Shown piece by piece: positions 45,979 through 55,910 of a DNA stretch of 64,000 nt. Under the pieces are notes generated by a model. The model ran no database searches, was not told the DNA's origin, and saw nothing but the letters and a program-made list of their open reading frames with translations. Position 1 is the stretch's first letter; each line of letters opens with the position of its first letter. The DNA comes from Bacteroidota bacterium (GTDB lineage Bacteria; Bacteroidota; Bacteroidia; Flavobacteriales; Flavobacteriaceae): NCBI GenBank assembly GCA_027620655.1, contig JAQCDS010000001.1:124001-188000 (forward strand). Direction: 5' to 3'. A program made the translations under genes and the position numbers.

Positions 45979-46737
45979 ATGACAAAGACGAAGATTATTG
46001 CAATGATTCCTGCACGTTATGGTGCAAGTCGTTTTCCTGCCAAGCTTATGCAAAATTTAGGTGGAGAAACTGTGATTTACAGAACTTATCAAGCCACTGT
46101 AAATACAGGTCTTTTCGATAGCGTTTATGTAGTAACTGACAGTCAAATTATTTTTGATGAAATTAAAAATAAAGGTGGGGAAGTACTGATGAGTGTTAAA
46201 GCACATGAGTCGGGAAGTGACCGTATTGCAGAAGCAGTAGCTTCAATAGATTGTGATATTGTGGTTAATGTTCAAGGCGATGAACCTTTTACAGAAAAAG
46301 ACAGTTTGTCAAAATTATTGAATGTTTTTAAAGAGGATATCAACAAAGAAATAGACCTTGCTTCATTAATGGTAAACATTAAAAATCAAGATGAAATAAA
46401 TAACCCAAATTGTGTCAAAGTTATTACAGATAAGGATAATTTTGCACTATATTTTTCAAGAAGTCCAATTCCTTTTCACAGGGATTCTACAGTTGAAACA
46501 CAATACTTTAAACACAAAGGAGTTTATGCTTTTCGAAAGGCTCCATTATTAGAATTTACCAAACTATCCATTCAACAGCTTGAAGCATCTGAAAAAATTG
46601 AATGCATTCGCTTTTTGGAACACGGTAAGAAAATTAAAATGGTGGAAACAACAATACAAGGTATAGAAATTGACACTCCAGAAGACTTAGCCAAAGCACA
46701 AGCCTTATGGCTTGATAATAATTCACCCCAAATCTAA
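45979..46737 (+). CDS. kdsB: 3-deoxy-manno-octulosonate cytidylyltransferase
   Basis: A 252-residue CMP-Kdo synthetase. [18 protein letters not shown] binds [15 protein letters not shown] and [10 protein letters not shown] are conserved active-site parts, and the C-terminus has [20 protein letters not shown]. It activates Kdo, or the 8-amino form, for LPS core assembly. The next gene, 5 bases on, encodes KdnB-like oxidase, so this copy may prefer Kdo8N as reported for Shewanella. Confidence 0.95.
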   Translation: MTKTKIIAMIPARYGASRFPAKLMQNLGGETVIYRTYQATVNTGLFDSVYVVTDSQIIFDEIKNKGGEVLMSVKAHESGSDRIAEAVASIDCDIVVNVQGDEPFTEKDSLSKLLNVFKEDINKEIDLASLMVNIKNQDEINNPNCVKVITDKDNFALYFSRSPIPFHRDSTVETQYFKHKGVYAFRKAPLLEFTKLSIQQLEASEKIECIRFLEHGKKIKMVETTIQGIEIDTPEDLAKAQALWLDNNSPQI

Positions 46738-46742
46738 TAAAT

Positions 46743-47822
46743 ATGAGTTTTAAAAATTTTCCTATGGTATCCAAAGTGGTTTTCGGTCGCGGTAGTTTTA
46801 ATCAATTAAATGAAATTATTGAACCAAAACGTCAAAACCAACGTGCACCCTTTATATATTTCATAGATGATGTTTTTGAAAATAATCCAAATCTCATTTC
46901 GAGAATTTCTCTACTGTATGATGATTATATTATTTTTATTTCATCAGTAGAAGAGCCCAAAACAACCCAAGTTGATGCATTAGTTGAAGATATTATTTTA
47001 AATACAAAAGCACTTCCATCTGGAATCATAGGGATTGGTGGCGGTACTGTTATGGATTTGGCAAAGGCTGTTTCAGTAATGCTTACCAACAACGGTTTGA
47101 GCGAGGAATATCAAGGTTGGGATCTTTTAAAAACGCCTGGTGTATATCATGTTGGAATACCAACGATATCAGGAACAGGCGCAGAAGTGTCCAGAACAGC
47201 AATTTTGTGTGGATCAAAATTAAAATTAGGTTTAAATAGTGATTTTACTCCTTTTGATCAGGTAATTTTAGATCCTGAATTAACAGATGGTGTCGAAAAA
47301 AATCAATGGTTTTATACCGGAATGGATTGTTTTATTCATTGTGTAGAATCCTTAAATGGAAACTTCATCAATACATTTAGTAAATCTTATGGTAAAATGG
47401 CATACGAGTTATGTCATGAGGTCTTTTTGGGAAATGATAGCTTTGAGGAAATGCAAGATAAACTCATGATAGCCTCTTGGCATGGCGGAATGAGTATTGC
47501 TTATTCACAAGTTGGAGTTGCTCATGCGATGAGTTATGGGTTGTCTTTTGTTTTAGGGATTAAACACGGCGTTGGAAACTGTATTGTTTTTCAACATTTG
47601 GAGGAGTTTTATCCAAAGGACGTTGCAATTTTTAAGTCCATGATGAAAAAGCATAATATTACTCTTCCTAAAGATGTATGCAAATCGTTGACTCAAAAAC
47701 AAATGGATGCTATGATTGATGTGGCGCTGAGTCTTACTCCGCTTTGGGAAAATGCAATTGGTAATCAATGGAAATCAGTAATAACTAGATCCAAGCTAGA
47801 GAAGCTTTACTCAAAAATGTAA
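46743..47822 (+). CDS. kdnB: Iron-containing alcohol dehydrogenase, probably KdnB (Kdo 8-oxidase)
   Basis: A 359-residue group III iron-dependent dehydrogenase. GIIGIGGGTVMDLAKAVSVM binds the nucleotide; GIPTISGTGAEVSRTA, DCFIHCVESL, QVGVAHAMSYGL and GIKHGVGNCIVF carry the metal-binding aspartate and histidines. Adjacency to kdsB and the presence of a KdnA-like aminotransferase at 1959 point to oxidation of Kdo at C8, the first step to Kdo8N. A general alcohol dehydrogenase is the alternative. It overlaps the next gene by one base. Confidence 0.8.
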   Translation: MSFKNFPMVSKVVFGRGSFNQLNEIIEPKRQNQRAPFIYFIDDVFENNPNLISRISLLYDDYIIFISSVEEPKTTQVDALVEDIILNTKALPSGIIGIGGGTVMDLAKAVSVMLTNNGLSEEYQGWDLLKTPGVYHVGIPTISGTGAEVSRTAILCGSKLKLGLNSDFTPFDQVILDPELTDGVEKNQWFYTGMDCFIHCVESLNGNFINTFSKSYGKMAYELCHEVFLGNDSFEEMQDKLMIASWHGGMSIAYSQVGVAHAMSYGLSFVLGIKHGVGNCIVFQHLEEFYPKDVAIFKSMMKKHNITLPKDVCKSLTQKQMDAMIDVALSLTPLWENAIGNQWKSVITRSKLEKLYSKM

Positions 47823-48367
47823 TGATAAAATATATTTCTAAATTTATTTATCAAAAAATTTTAGGTTGGAAGGCAACAGGGTTTAACGACTTTGATAGTG
47901 TAAAAAAAGCGGTTATAATTGCCGTTCCTCACACCAGTTGGCATGATTTTTATATCGGTTTACTTCTTAGGGGTGTTTTGGGAATTCATGCAAATTTTAT
48001 TGGAAAAAAAGCACTTTTTAATCCCTTGACAGGTTGGCTTTTTAGAAGTCTTGGTGGTGCCCCAGTAGTCCGAAAAGCTAATGAAAAGCAGGTTGATGCT
48101 ATAGCGAGACTTTTTAATGAAAAGAACGAATTTCGAATGACTATTGCTCCAGAAGGCACACGAAAAAAAGTAGATGCATGGAAAACAGGCTTTTATTATA
48201 TCGCCAAAAAGGCAAACGTTCCAATTTTAATGTTTACTCTTGATTTTAAAAATAAAGAAAATAAATTTTCAGAACCTTTTTACCCAACAGATGATGTTGA
48301 AGCCGATTTTAAGTTTATGCGAGCTTTTTATGATGGGGTAGAAGGTAAAGTTCCTGAATATTCCTAA
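47822..48367 (+). CDS. PlsC-type acyltransferase
   Basis: A 181-residue 1-acyl-glycerol-3-phosphate acyltransferase-like protein. VPHTSWHDFYIGLL carries the HX4D catalytic motif and IAPEGTRKK the EGTR motif that binds the acceptor phosphate. The acyl acceptor is unknown; its place after kdsB-kdnB suggests an envelope lipid. Start codon overlaps the kdnB stop (TAATG). It converges with yebC, sharing CTAA. Confidence 0.85.
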   Translation: MIKYISKFIYQKILGWKATGFNDFDSVKKAVIIAVPHTSWHDFYIGLLLRGVLGIHANFIGKKALFNPLTGWLFRSLGGAPVVRKANEKQVDAIARLFNEKNEFRMTIAPEGTRKKVDAWKTGFYYIAKKANVPILMFTLDFKNKENKFSEPFYPTDDVEADFKFMRAFYDGVEGKVPEYS

Positions 48368-49077
48368 GAAATATCCATTGTATGATAGACGTTTTGCACA
48401 TCATCATCCTCTTCAAGTTTTTCTAATAGTTTTTCAACGTCTTGCACTTGTTCAGCGTTAAGCTGTTTTGTGACTTGAGGAATTCGCTCAAATCCAGAAG
48501 AAAGTATTTCAATTTTTCGAGATTCTAATTCAGACTGAATAGCTCCAAAACATTCAAAAGGAGCATAAATTAAGATGCCATCTTCGTCAGAAAACACCTC
48601 TTCTGCACCATAATCAATAAACTCAAGTTCAATTTCTTCTGCATCCAAACCTTCTGCATTAATTCGAAAATTACAAGTATGATCGAACATAAACACAACA
48701 GAACCCGAAGTGCCTAAATTGCCATCACATTTATTGAAATAACTTCTTACATTGGCCACCGTTCGAGTGTTATTATCTGTTGCGGTTTCTACTAAAATTG
48801 CAATCCCATGTGGCGCATAGCCTTCAAATAGTACTTCTTTATAATCGCCTTGATTTTTGTCACTCGCGCGTTTTATGGCACGTTCAATATTGTCTTTTGG
48901 CATATTGACCGATTTCGCATTTTGAATCACTGCTCGTAATCTAGAATTACTGTCAGGATCTGGACCACCTTCTTTGACTGCCATCACAATATCCTTACCG
49001 ATGCGTGTAAAGGCCTTACTCATCGCAGACCAACGCTTCATTTTTCTAGCTTTACGAAATTCAAATGCTCTTCCCAT
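48364..49077 (-). CDS. yebC: YebC/PmpR family regulatory protein
   Basis: A 237-residue TACO1/YebC protein beginning MGRAFEFRKARKMKRWSAMSKA, with KDNIERAIKRASDKNQGDYKEV and ATDNNTRTVANVRSYFNKC as family signatures, and an acidic C-terminus. Members have been linked to transcription control and, more recently, to relief of ribosome stalling at proline runs. Role here is not determined. It has a well-formed promoter. Confidence 0.95.
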   Translation of the reverse strand: MGRAFEFRKARKMKRWSAMSKAFTRIGKDIVMAVKEGGPDPDSNSRLRAVIQNAKSVNMPKDNIERAIKRASDKNQGDYKEVLFEGYAPHGIAILVETATDNNTRTVANVRSYFNKCDGNLGTSGSVVFMFDHTCNFRINAEGLDAEEIELEFIDYGAEEVFSDEDGILIYAPFECFGAIQSELESRKIEILSSGFERIPQVTKQLNAEQVQDVEKLLEKLEEDDDVQNVYHTMDIS

Positions 49078-49101
49078 AAGTATTAAAAATTAATTATTTA
49101 A

Positions 49102-49132
49102 CAAAAATATGAATGCTTATCATATATACAAA
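49102..49132 (-). promoter_or_regulatory. Complete Bacteroidetes promoter of yebC (TTTG, 19 bases, TATTTTTG)
   Basis: On the minus strand TTTG (49129-49132) is followed after 19 bases by TATTTTTG (49102-49109), the full -33/-7 consensus spacing. The start codon is 24 bases downstream. Confidence 0.75.
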
Positions 49133-49142
49133 TAATGTGTAT

Positions 49143-49976
49143 CTAAAACGTTTTAATAATATCAGAAAAAACGGATGTGCTCTCAAACAAAAGATGTTTA
49201 GGAAGTTTATTATACTTGGGTAAAACCGCCAAATAACGTTCTTCATTAGTGGTATACACATATTTGAATTTAGATTGATTCAATCCTAATTGGCGGACTA
49301 AATCTTTGATAAAATCATCGTGATGCACTAAATCAATGCTGCCACAATGAAACACACCATTTTTGTTTCGGTTGATGATGTAATGTATTTGTTGCACCAC
49401 TCTATTATCGGTACTTACATTCATAATTAAATTAGGGAATAGTTCTATGGGTTCATTAACTTGATGTAGTAATTTGATTTCATTTAAACGTGGAGATTGT
49501 GTCCCAAAAACCATAGGCAATCTAATAATTGCTATCTGACGTTTAGGCAACTTTAAAAGCTGTTGTTCTACACGAATTTTGAAATGGCCATAAATACTAT
49601 TGCTTAGGGTAGTATCAGTTTCATAACTAGGGTATTTGCTGTATGCATCAAAAACATTGGCAGAAGATAGAAATATGATTTTACTCTTCTCTTGTTGTTT
49701 TAAATACTGATATATATGTCTGTGCGCCAATAATTGCGAAGGAAATGTTCCTCTCAAAGCCGAAATAATAATTGTAGGTTTTAAAGCAGAAAGCAACTCA
49801 ACAATATCATCTTCTTCAAAGTTATATTCAAAAAAATGATGGTTGTTTTCAAATTCAGTTTTTGGAGTGTGATATGTTCCAAACGTTTTGAAGTAAGACG
49901 ATAATTCTTTGTAAATGGAATTTCCTAAAAAGCCACTCGCACCTAAAATCAATATACGATGCTTTTGCTGTGTCAT
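49143..49976 (-). CDS. NAD(P)-dependent sugar-nucleotide reductase/epimerase family protein (RmlD-like)
   Basis: A 277-residue extended SDR protein. ILGASGFLGNSIYKEL is the Rossmann motif and SIYGHFKIRVEQ holds the catalytic YxxxK pair. FLSSANVFDA and IIRLPMVFGTQSP match the dTDP-4-dehydrorhamnose reductase/epimerase pattern. The substrate is unknown. It follows gcvT by 17 bases and is probably co-transcribed with it. Confidence 0.8.
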   Translation of the reverse strand: MTQQKHRILILGASGFLGNSIYKELSSYFKTFGTYHTPKTEFENNHHFFEYNFEEDDIVELLSALKPTIIISALRGTFPSQLLAHRHIYQYLKQQEKSKIIFLSSANVFDAYSKYPSYETDTTLSNSIYGHFKIRVEQQLLKLPKRQIAIIRLPMVFGTQSPRLNEIKLLHQVNEPIELFPNLIMNVSTDNRVVQQIHYIINRNKNGVFHCGSIDLVHHDDFIKDLVRQLGLNQSKFKYVYTTNEERYLAVLPKYNKLPKHLLFESTSVFSDIIKTF

Positions 49977-49993
49977 TTTAAAATATTAAGAAA

Positions 49994-51076
49994 TTAGCCT
50001 TTATAAAATGGAAGTTTCACCACTGTTGCAGGAATGGTTTTTTTTCTAATTTGAATAAAAATTTTATTTCCAGCTTTTGAAGATGCAATGGATACATAAC
50101 CCATGCCTATACCTTTGCCAATAGAGGGCGCCATTGTACCAGAAGTAACTGTTCCAATAGCATTTCCATTGGCATCTAAAATTGGGTAATCCTTTCGAGG
50201 AATACCACGTTCATTAAGCTCAAAACCAACCAATTTTCTTTCCACACCGTGTTCTTTTTGCTTTTGAAGGGCTTCATGATTTGTAAACGCTTTAGTGAAT
50301 TTTGTTATCCAACCCAATCCTGCTTCAATGGGCGATGTGGTATCATCAATATCATTGCCATATAAACAATAACCCATTTCTAAACGAAGAGTATCTCTTG
50401 CTGCTAATCCTATGGGCTTAATTCCAAAATTTTTTCCAGCTTCAAAAACTTTATTCCAAATGTGTTCTACTTCGGAATTCTTACAATAGATTTCAAATCC
50501 TCCACTACCAGTATACCCTGTTGCTGAGATAATGACATGTTCGATTCCTGCAAAATCTGCAATCTCAAAATTGTAAAATTTAATTGAAGACAAATCTGTG
50601 CTACTCAATGACTGCATGGCTTCTACAGCTTTTGGACCTTGAATTGCCAAAAGCGAATAACCATCACTAATATTTTTCATTATAGCGCCCATATGATTTT
50701 TTGAGTTTATCCAATTCCAGTCTTTTTCAATGTTACTGGCATTAACCACCAAGAGATAAGTTTCTTCTTTTACACGATAAATAATGAGGTCGTCTACAAT
50801 ACCACCTGTTGCGTTTGGCATACAACTGTATTGCGCTTTTCCAACATTTAAAATAGAGGCGTCATTTGAACATACAGATTGAATCAAATCCAAAGCATTT
50901 GGTCCTTCAATTAAAAATTCTCCCATATGTGAAACATCAAAGACTCCAACACCCTTTCGAACAGTTTCGTGTTCGATATTTACACCTTCGTATTGTACAG
51001 GCATGTTGTATCCTGCAAAAGGGATCATTTTTGCACCCAAAGCTTGGTGAATGTGTGAAAGGGCAACTTGTTTCAT
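49994..51076 (-). CDS. gcvT: Aminomethyltransferase (glycine cleavage T protein)
   Basis: A 360-residue Gcv[32 protein letters not shown] and the catalytic region [12 protein letters not shown] with [17 protein letters not shown] are all typical. It moves the C1 unit from aminomethyl-lipoyl H protein to tetrahydrofolate in glycine breakdown, complementing GlyA encoded at 57545. No riboswitch is evident in the short upstream gap. Confidence 0.96.
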   Translation of the reverse strand: MKQVALSHIHQALGAKMIPFAGYNMPVQYEGVNIEHETVRKGVGVFDVSHMGEFLIEGPNALDLIQSVCSNDASILNVGKAQYSCMPNATGGIVDDLIIYRVKEETYLLVVNASNIEKDWNWINSKNHMGAIMKNISDGYSLLAIQGPKAVEAMQSLSSTDLSSIKFYNFEIADFAGIEHVIISATGYTGSGGFEIYCKNSEVEHIWNKVFEAGKNFGIKPIGLAARDTLRLEMGYCLYGNDIDDTTSPIEAGLGWITKFTKAFTNHEALQKQKEHGVERKLVGFELNERGIPRKDYPILDANGNAIGTVTSGTMAPSIGKGIGMGYVSIASSKAGNKIFIQIRKKTIPATVVKLPFYKG

Positions 51077-51096
51077 GGTCTACATCGTTTAAACCA

Positions 51097-51104
51097 CAAA
51101 TTTA
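51097..51104 (-). promoter_or_regulatory. -7 element (TAAATTTG) for gcvT
   Basis: TAAATTTG on the minus strand, 20 bases before the gcvT ATG, matches TAnnTTTG. It lies between thrC (upstream) and gcvT, so gcvT need not depend on thr transcription. Confidence 0.55.
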
Positions 51105-51128
51105 CATAAATTTTGTACTTAATTCGTG

Positions 51129-52424
51129 TTAAAATTTCAACATAAAAGATTTAAATTCCTCATAATTTTTGACAAAAGTTGCATGCTTTTGTTGGTCAAT
51201 TACAGCTTGAATTTGCGGAGGAAGTTCTATTTTTTTAGAAATCACATCTTCAACAACGTCTAAAAATTTTGTTGGATGTGCAGTTTCTAAAAATACAACT
51301 TGTGAATTTGAATGGTTTGTTAAATGGGCTTTGGCACCTAAATATCCAACTGCACCATGAGGGTCTGCAATATATCCAGAATTTGAATAAATTGTTTCTA
51401 AAGCGGTTTTAGTTTCATCATCAGTAAAGCTGTAAGATGATAAATTGGTTTTCAATTTATTGAGATCATAGTCATGTAGCGCTTGAATTCGGATAAAATT
51501 ACTTGGATTCCCAACATCCATAGCATTACTAATGGTCTGAATTGATGGTTGAGGATCATATGTATTTGTCTCTAAAAATCTAGTTACAACATTGTTGACG
51601 TTATTAGAAGCAATAAAATGTTCAATTGGAAATCCAAGTTTTTGTGCAACCATTCCAGCACAAATATTTCCAAAGTTACCACTTGGAACAGAAAATACGA
51701 TAGGTTTATCTAATGCTTTTAACTGCTTGTAGGCAAACATAAAATAAAACATTTGTGGTAACCAACGTGCCACATTAATTGAATTGGCTGATGTTAACTC
51801 TAATTGCGAGGTTAAATCGACATCCAAAAAGGCCTTTTTTACCATATCTTGGCAATCATCAAAAGTACCATCAACCTCTAAGGCGGTAATGTTTTGTCCT
51901 AATGTTGTGAGTTGTTTTTCTTGAACATCACTTACTTTTCCACTAGGGTAAAGGATAACAACACGAACGCCTTTGACACCAAGAAAACCACTAGCAACGG
52001 CTCCTCCAGTATCACCAGAAGTAGCTACTAAAACAGTAACTTCGGCATCATTGTTTCTATTAAAATATCCTAAACAACGCGCCATAAAACGTGCTCCAAC
52101 ATCTTTAAATGCCATTGTTGGTCCATGAAACAATTCAAGAGTAGAAATACCTTCTTCTATATCTACAATAGGGAAATCGAAATTTAAAGTATCTTCTATT
52201 ATTTGTTTCAAATCGTCACTTGGAATTTCTTCTCCAATAAATTGTTGAATTGCTTTAAAAGCAATTTCTGAATTAGATAATTCATCAAGTTTTTCAAAGA
52301 AATCTTCATCTAGAGGTGTTATATGTTGAGGGAAATAAAGTCCTCTATCTGGTGCCAATCCTATTCGTACAGCATTTTCAAAACTTGAATCGGGTGCTTG
52401 CTTATTTAAGCTATAATATTTCAT
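51129..52424 (-). CDS. thrC: Threonine synthase
   Basis: A 431-residue PLP enzyme. The cofactor lysine lies in FHGPTMAFKDVGARF; ATSGDTGGAVASGFLG and SVPSGNFGNICAGMVAQ bind substrate and phosphate. It turns O-phosphohomoserine into threonine. It is the last gene of thrABC, three bases after thrB. Confidence 0.97.
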   Translation of the reverse strand: MKYYSLNKQAPDSSFENAVRIGLAPDRGLYFPQHITPLDEDFFEKLDELSNSEIAFKAIQQFIGEEIPSDDLKQIIEDTLNFDFPIVDIEEGISTLELFHGPTMAFKDVGARFMARCLGYFNRNNDAEVTVLVATSGDTGGAVASGFLGVKGVRVVILYPSGKVSDVQEKQLTTLGQNITALEVDGTFDDCQDMVKKAFLDVDLTSQLELTSANSINVARWLPQMFYFMFAYKQLKALDKPIVFSVPSGNFGNICAGMVAQKLGFPIEHFIASNNVNNVVTRFLETNTYDPQPSIQTISNAMDVGNPSNFIRIQALHDYDLNKLKTNLSSYSFTDDETKTALETIYSNSGYIADPHGAVGYLGAKAHLTNHSNSQVVFLETAHPTKFLDVVEDVISKKIELPPQIQAVIDQQKHATFVKNYEEFKSFMLKF

Positions 52425-52427
52425 AGA

Positions 52428-53357
52428 TTATTGGGTTAAAATTCTAATGCCTTGAGTATTTATTTTAGAAACATAAATTTCAAATGGAATTTGTGTAGAT
52501 TTTAATAACTGTTTTTGTGCATTTTTAACCTGAAGGGCCACGCTTTCACCTTTACATAAACTAAATACTGAAGGACCTGAACCTGAAATAGATGTTCCCA
52601 AAGCATTGGCATCTAATGCACTGTTTTTTAACGCTTTATAATTTGGAATTAATTTACTTCTATGTGGCTCAACCACAACATCTTTTAATGATCTTCCAAT
52701 AAGTGCATAATCGTTTGTATGTAATGCATGAATTAAACTTCCCAAATTTGACCACTGTACTATAGCGTCGGAAAGAAGGATGTCTTTAGGTAAAATAGAT
52801 CTAGCTTCAGAAGTTTTAATTTCTATTTTTTGATGAGCAATGACGGCATATAATTCTTTAGGAGTAGGAATTTGCAATACTTCCAAAGGTTGATTACTTT
52901 TTACAAGGGTAAAACCTCCAAAAAGGGCAGGAGCGATGTTATCGGCGTGCTCGGATTTACTTGCAATGGCCTCTCCTTTCATTGCAAAAGTTGTAAGTTC
53001 TTGATTGGCGTATGGATTTCCAAGAAGATAGTTTATCCCAAAAACACTTCCTGCAGCACTTGCAGCACTACTTCCAATTCCACTACCAGGTTTTATGTTT
53101 TTATAAATTTCAATTTCAAAGCCAAAGTCCGGTTGAGCATCTTGATAAAGCGCAAGTGCTGAAACACCTGCTACATTTTCATTTACATTGAAAGGAAGGT
53201 CATAACCACCTTCAATTTTTGTGATGTGAACCCCTTTGTTTGGCGTTTTTCTAATAATCATTTCATCACCAATTGCATCTAAACAAAAGCCCAAAACATC
53301 AAAACCACAACCTACATTGGCGACTGTTCCTGGTGAGAAAATTTTTACTTCTTTCAT
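52428..53357 (-). CDS. thrB: Homoserine kinase
   Basis: A 309-residue GHMP kinase starting MKEVKIFSPGTVANVGCGFD. The ATP loop is KPGSGIGSSAASAAGSVFG and the C-terminal glycine loop GTSISGSGPSVFSL. It phosphorylates homoserine for threonine synthase. It sits 4 bases after thrA and 3 before thrC. Confidence 0.97.
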   Translation of the reverse strand: MKEVKIFSPGTVANVGCGFDVLGFCLDAIGDEMIIRKTPNKGVHITKIEGGYDLPFNVNENVAGVSALALYQDAQPDFGFEIEIYKNIKPGSGIGSSAASAAGSVFGINYLLGNPYANQELTTFAMKGEAIASKSEHADNIAPALFGGFTLVKSNQPLEVLQIPTPKELYAVIAHQKIEIKTSEARSILPKDILLSDAIVQWSNLGSLIHALHTNDYALIGRSLKDVVVEPHRSKLIPNYKALKNSALDANALGTSISGSGPSVFSLCKGESVALQVKNAQKQLLKSTQIPFEIYVSKINTQGIRILTQ

Positions 53358-53361
53358 TACT

Positions 53362-55812
53362 TTAAATATTAGATGCTCTTATAATATCTGCAAAAAGCCC
53401 CGAAGCTGTCACCTCAGACCCTGCTCCAGCACCTTTAATAATAAGTGGTTCGTCACTGTAACGCTCTGTGTAAAACATCACAATATTATCCTTTCCTTCT
53501 AAATTATAAAATGGATGACCTACTGGAATTTCTTGAAGACCAACATTTGCTTTTCCATCGATAAAAGAGGCAACATATTTCAATTTTGCATCATTTTTAT
53601 TTGCTGAATTAAGTAGCCTTTTGAACGCTTCATCTTTAGATTTTATTAATGTATAAAAATCATCAACAGAAGAAGATTCTAATGCGCCCTCCGGTAAAAA
53701 CCCATCATTAAAAATATCAGACATGTTCAATTTATAACCAGATTCTCTGGCTAATATAAGAAGTTTTCGAGCCACATCTGTACCACTTAAATCAATTCTA
53801 GGATCAGGTTCTGTATAGCCTTCTTTTTGAGCTTGTTTTACAACTTCATGAAATGTTGTTGAATCGTTGAAGATATTAAAGATAAAATTTAAACTCCCTG
53901 ACAAGACAGCTTGAATAGAACGAATACGATCTCCAGAGGCAATTAAATGATTTAGAGTATCAATCACAGGAAGTCCTGCACCAACATTGGTTTCAAAAAG
54001 GAATGGCGCTTTATATTTGCGCGATAAATCCTTTAGATTTTGATATTGTTCGTAGTTTGCAGAGCATGCAATTTTATTACACGCTACCACTGCAATACTC
54101 TCCTTCAAATAATGGTTATATGTCCCAGCAACAGCTGCATTTGCAGTAATATCAACGAATATTGAGTTTATTAATTTAAGAGCTTTTGCCTTTTCAAAAA
54201 ACTCTATTGGATCTGTTTTTTCTCCATCTGATAGAGTTTTTTGCCATTGACTTAAATCAATTCCAGATTCATTAAAAACCATGAGCTTGGAATTTGAAAG
54301 CCCAACGACATTAATTTTTAATTTTAATGTATTTTGAATGTAAGACGCTTGTTTTTCGATTTGACTTAAAAGAGTACTTCCTACATTTCCCACACCCATT
54401 ACAAACAAATTGAGTTGTTTTGTTTCAACCTCAAAAAAGGATTCATGTAAACAATTAAGTGCTTTTTTTACGTCTTTATCTGCGATAACAGCAGTGATAT
54501 TTCTTTCTGAAGCACCTTGCGCAATAGCACGAATATTGACATTGTTTTTACCCAATGTGCTAAACATATTTCCACTAATACCTTGATGATTTTTCATTCG
54601 ATCGCCAATGACCGCTACAATTGATAGATGTTGCTCAAGAACTAAAGGATCAATTTTTAAAAGGGAAATTTCATTTTCAAATTCTTTATCTAACACCAAT
54701 TTGGCGAGTTTTGCGTCTTTGTCTGCAACACCTACACAAATGGAATGCTCAGAAGAAGCCTGAGTAGTAATAATGACATTTATTTTTTCGTGTGCCAAGG
54801 TTTCAAACAAACGCTTAGAAAAACCAGGAATTCCAACCATACCGTTACCTTGTAGCGTTAACAAAGAAATCCCATTCACATTACTAATTCCTTTAATAGG
54901 GTTAGAATTACCATTTTCTACATCTTTGGTAATAAGAGTACCATCCTCATCTGGTGCCATTGTGTTTTTGATGAGAATTGGAATATTTTTGGACAGTACC
55001 GGCAATACTGTTGGAGGGTATAAAACTTTGGCACCAAAGTGTGATAATTCAATGGCCTCATAGTACGATAATTTACGAATTGGTTTTGCTTGCTTAACGA
55101 GTTTTGGATTGGTGGTATACATACCACTGACGTCAGTCCAAATTTCTAAAAATTTGGCATCCAATGCAGAAGCAACAATTGCTGCTGTATAATCTGATCC
55201 GCCACGCCCCAAAGTCGTAATTTCATTATCTTCAGATTTTGAAATAAAACCTGGTAAAATCGTTATCAATTTGTCATTATGCTTAAAATAGGTAGTAATA
55301 TTCGCATTGGTTTCCTTAAATTGAACGGCAGCATTTGTGAAATTTGAATCCGTAACAATCAGATTTTGACTATTTTTCAATTGAACATTTAACCCTTTTT
55401 GCTGCATGGCTTCAAAAATGATAAGCGAAGACATTAACTCTCCAAAACTCAATAACTTATCTGTTGTTTGAGGCGATAATTCATTGATTAAATAAATTCC
55501 ATCCAGAAGCTTTTCTAGTTCTGATAACTTTTCTAAAATGATATCTTTGGTGCTTTCCAAAGAATCCCCAGTCAAAAGCCCCTCTATAACGTCTACATGT
55601 TGTTTTTTGAGTTTATTAAAATCGCTTTTGTAATCCAAATCTTTTGAAATGGCTTTTTTTGAGGCATTCATCAACTTGTCTGTAATTCCACCTACTGCTG
55701 ACACCACAACTACAACAGACTCGTTTTCAGACGCATGACTGACAATTTGAATAACTTTCTTTATATTTTCTGAAGAACCCACTGAAGTTCCTCCAAATTT
55801 TAAAACTTTCAT
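53362..55812 (-). CDS. thrA: Bifunctional aspartokinase / homoserine dehydrogenase I
   Basis: An 816-residue fusion. Residues about 1-290 are aspartokinase (MKVLKFGGTSVGSSENI; TLGRGGSDYTAAI); about 310-460 hold two ACT regulatory domains (NVNIRAIAQGASERNITAVI) that bind threonine in relatives; about 465-816 are homoserine dehydrogenase (VMGVGNVGSTLLSQI; DPRIDLSGTDVARKLLILARE). It catalyses the first and third steps from aspartate toward threonine. The 340-base region upstream carries the Thr/Ile leader peptide and structure described separately. Confidence 0.97.
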   Translation of the reverse strand: MKVLKFGGTSVGSSENIKKVIQIVSHASENESVVVVVSAVGGITDKLMNASKKAISKDLDYKSDFNKLKKQHVDVIEGLLTGDSLESTKDIILEKLSELEKLLDGIYLINELSPQTTDKLLSFGELMSSLIIFEAMQQKGLNVQLKNSQNLIVTDSNFTNAAVQFKETNANITTYFKHNDKLITILPGFISKSEDNEITTLGRGGSDYTAAIVASALDAKFLEIWTDVSGMYTTNPKLVKQAKPIRKLSYYEAIELSHFGAKVLYPPTVLPVLSKNIPILIKNTMAPDEDGTLITKDVENGNSNPIKGISNVNGISLLTLQGNGMVGIPGFSKRLFETLAHEKINVIITTQASSEHSICVGVADKDAKLAKLVLDKEFENEISLLKIDPLVLEQHLSIVAVIGDRMKNHQGISGNMFSTLGKNNVNIRAIAQGASERNITAVIADKDVKKALNCLHESFFEVETKQLNLFVMGVGNVGSTLLSQIEKQASYIQNTLKLKINVVGLSNSKLMVFNESGIDLSQWQKTLSDGEKTDPIEFFEKAKALKLINSIFVDITANAAVAGTYNHYLKESIAVVACNKIACSANYEQYQNLKDLSRKYKAPFLFETNVGAGLPVIDTLNHLIASGDRIRSIQAVLSGSLNFIFNIFNDSTTFHEVVKQAQKEGYTEPDPRIDLSGTDVARKLLILARESGYKLNMSDIFNDGFLPEGALESSSVDDFYTLIKSKDEAFKRLLNSANKNDAKLKYVASFIDGKANVGLQEIPVGHPFYNLEGKDNIVMFYTERYSDEPLIIKGAGAGSEVTASGLFADIIRASNI

Positions 55813-55860
55813 TTAGTATTTGATTTAATTGAAATTGATGTTGTAAAAACAACTTGAAAC

Positions 55861-55910
55861 ATGACGAATATTTATATAAAAATATACCCCAAAGGGGTAA
55901 TAATCGTCAT
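55861..55910 (-). promoter_or_regulatory. Structured leader of thrABC, candidate attenuator
   Basis: On the minus strand a 12-base arm starting ATGACGATTATT can pair with AATATTCGTCAT (one mismatch). Enclosed are a GC-rich hairpin (ACCCC TTT GGGGT, 55886-55898) and an AU-rich hairpin directly after it. The GC hairpin followed by a U-rich stretch resembles a weak intrinsic terminator. The 5' arm overlaps the Thr/Ile codons of the leader peptide, so ribosome position would change folding. No long U-run follows the outer stem, so the mechanism is open. Confidence 0.6.
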
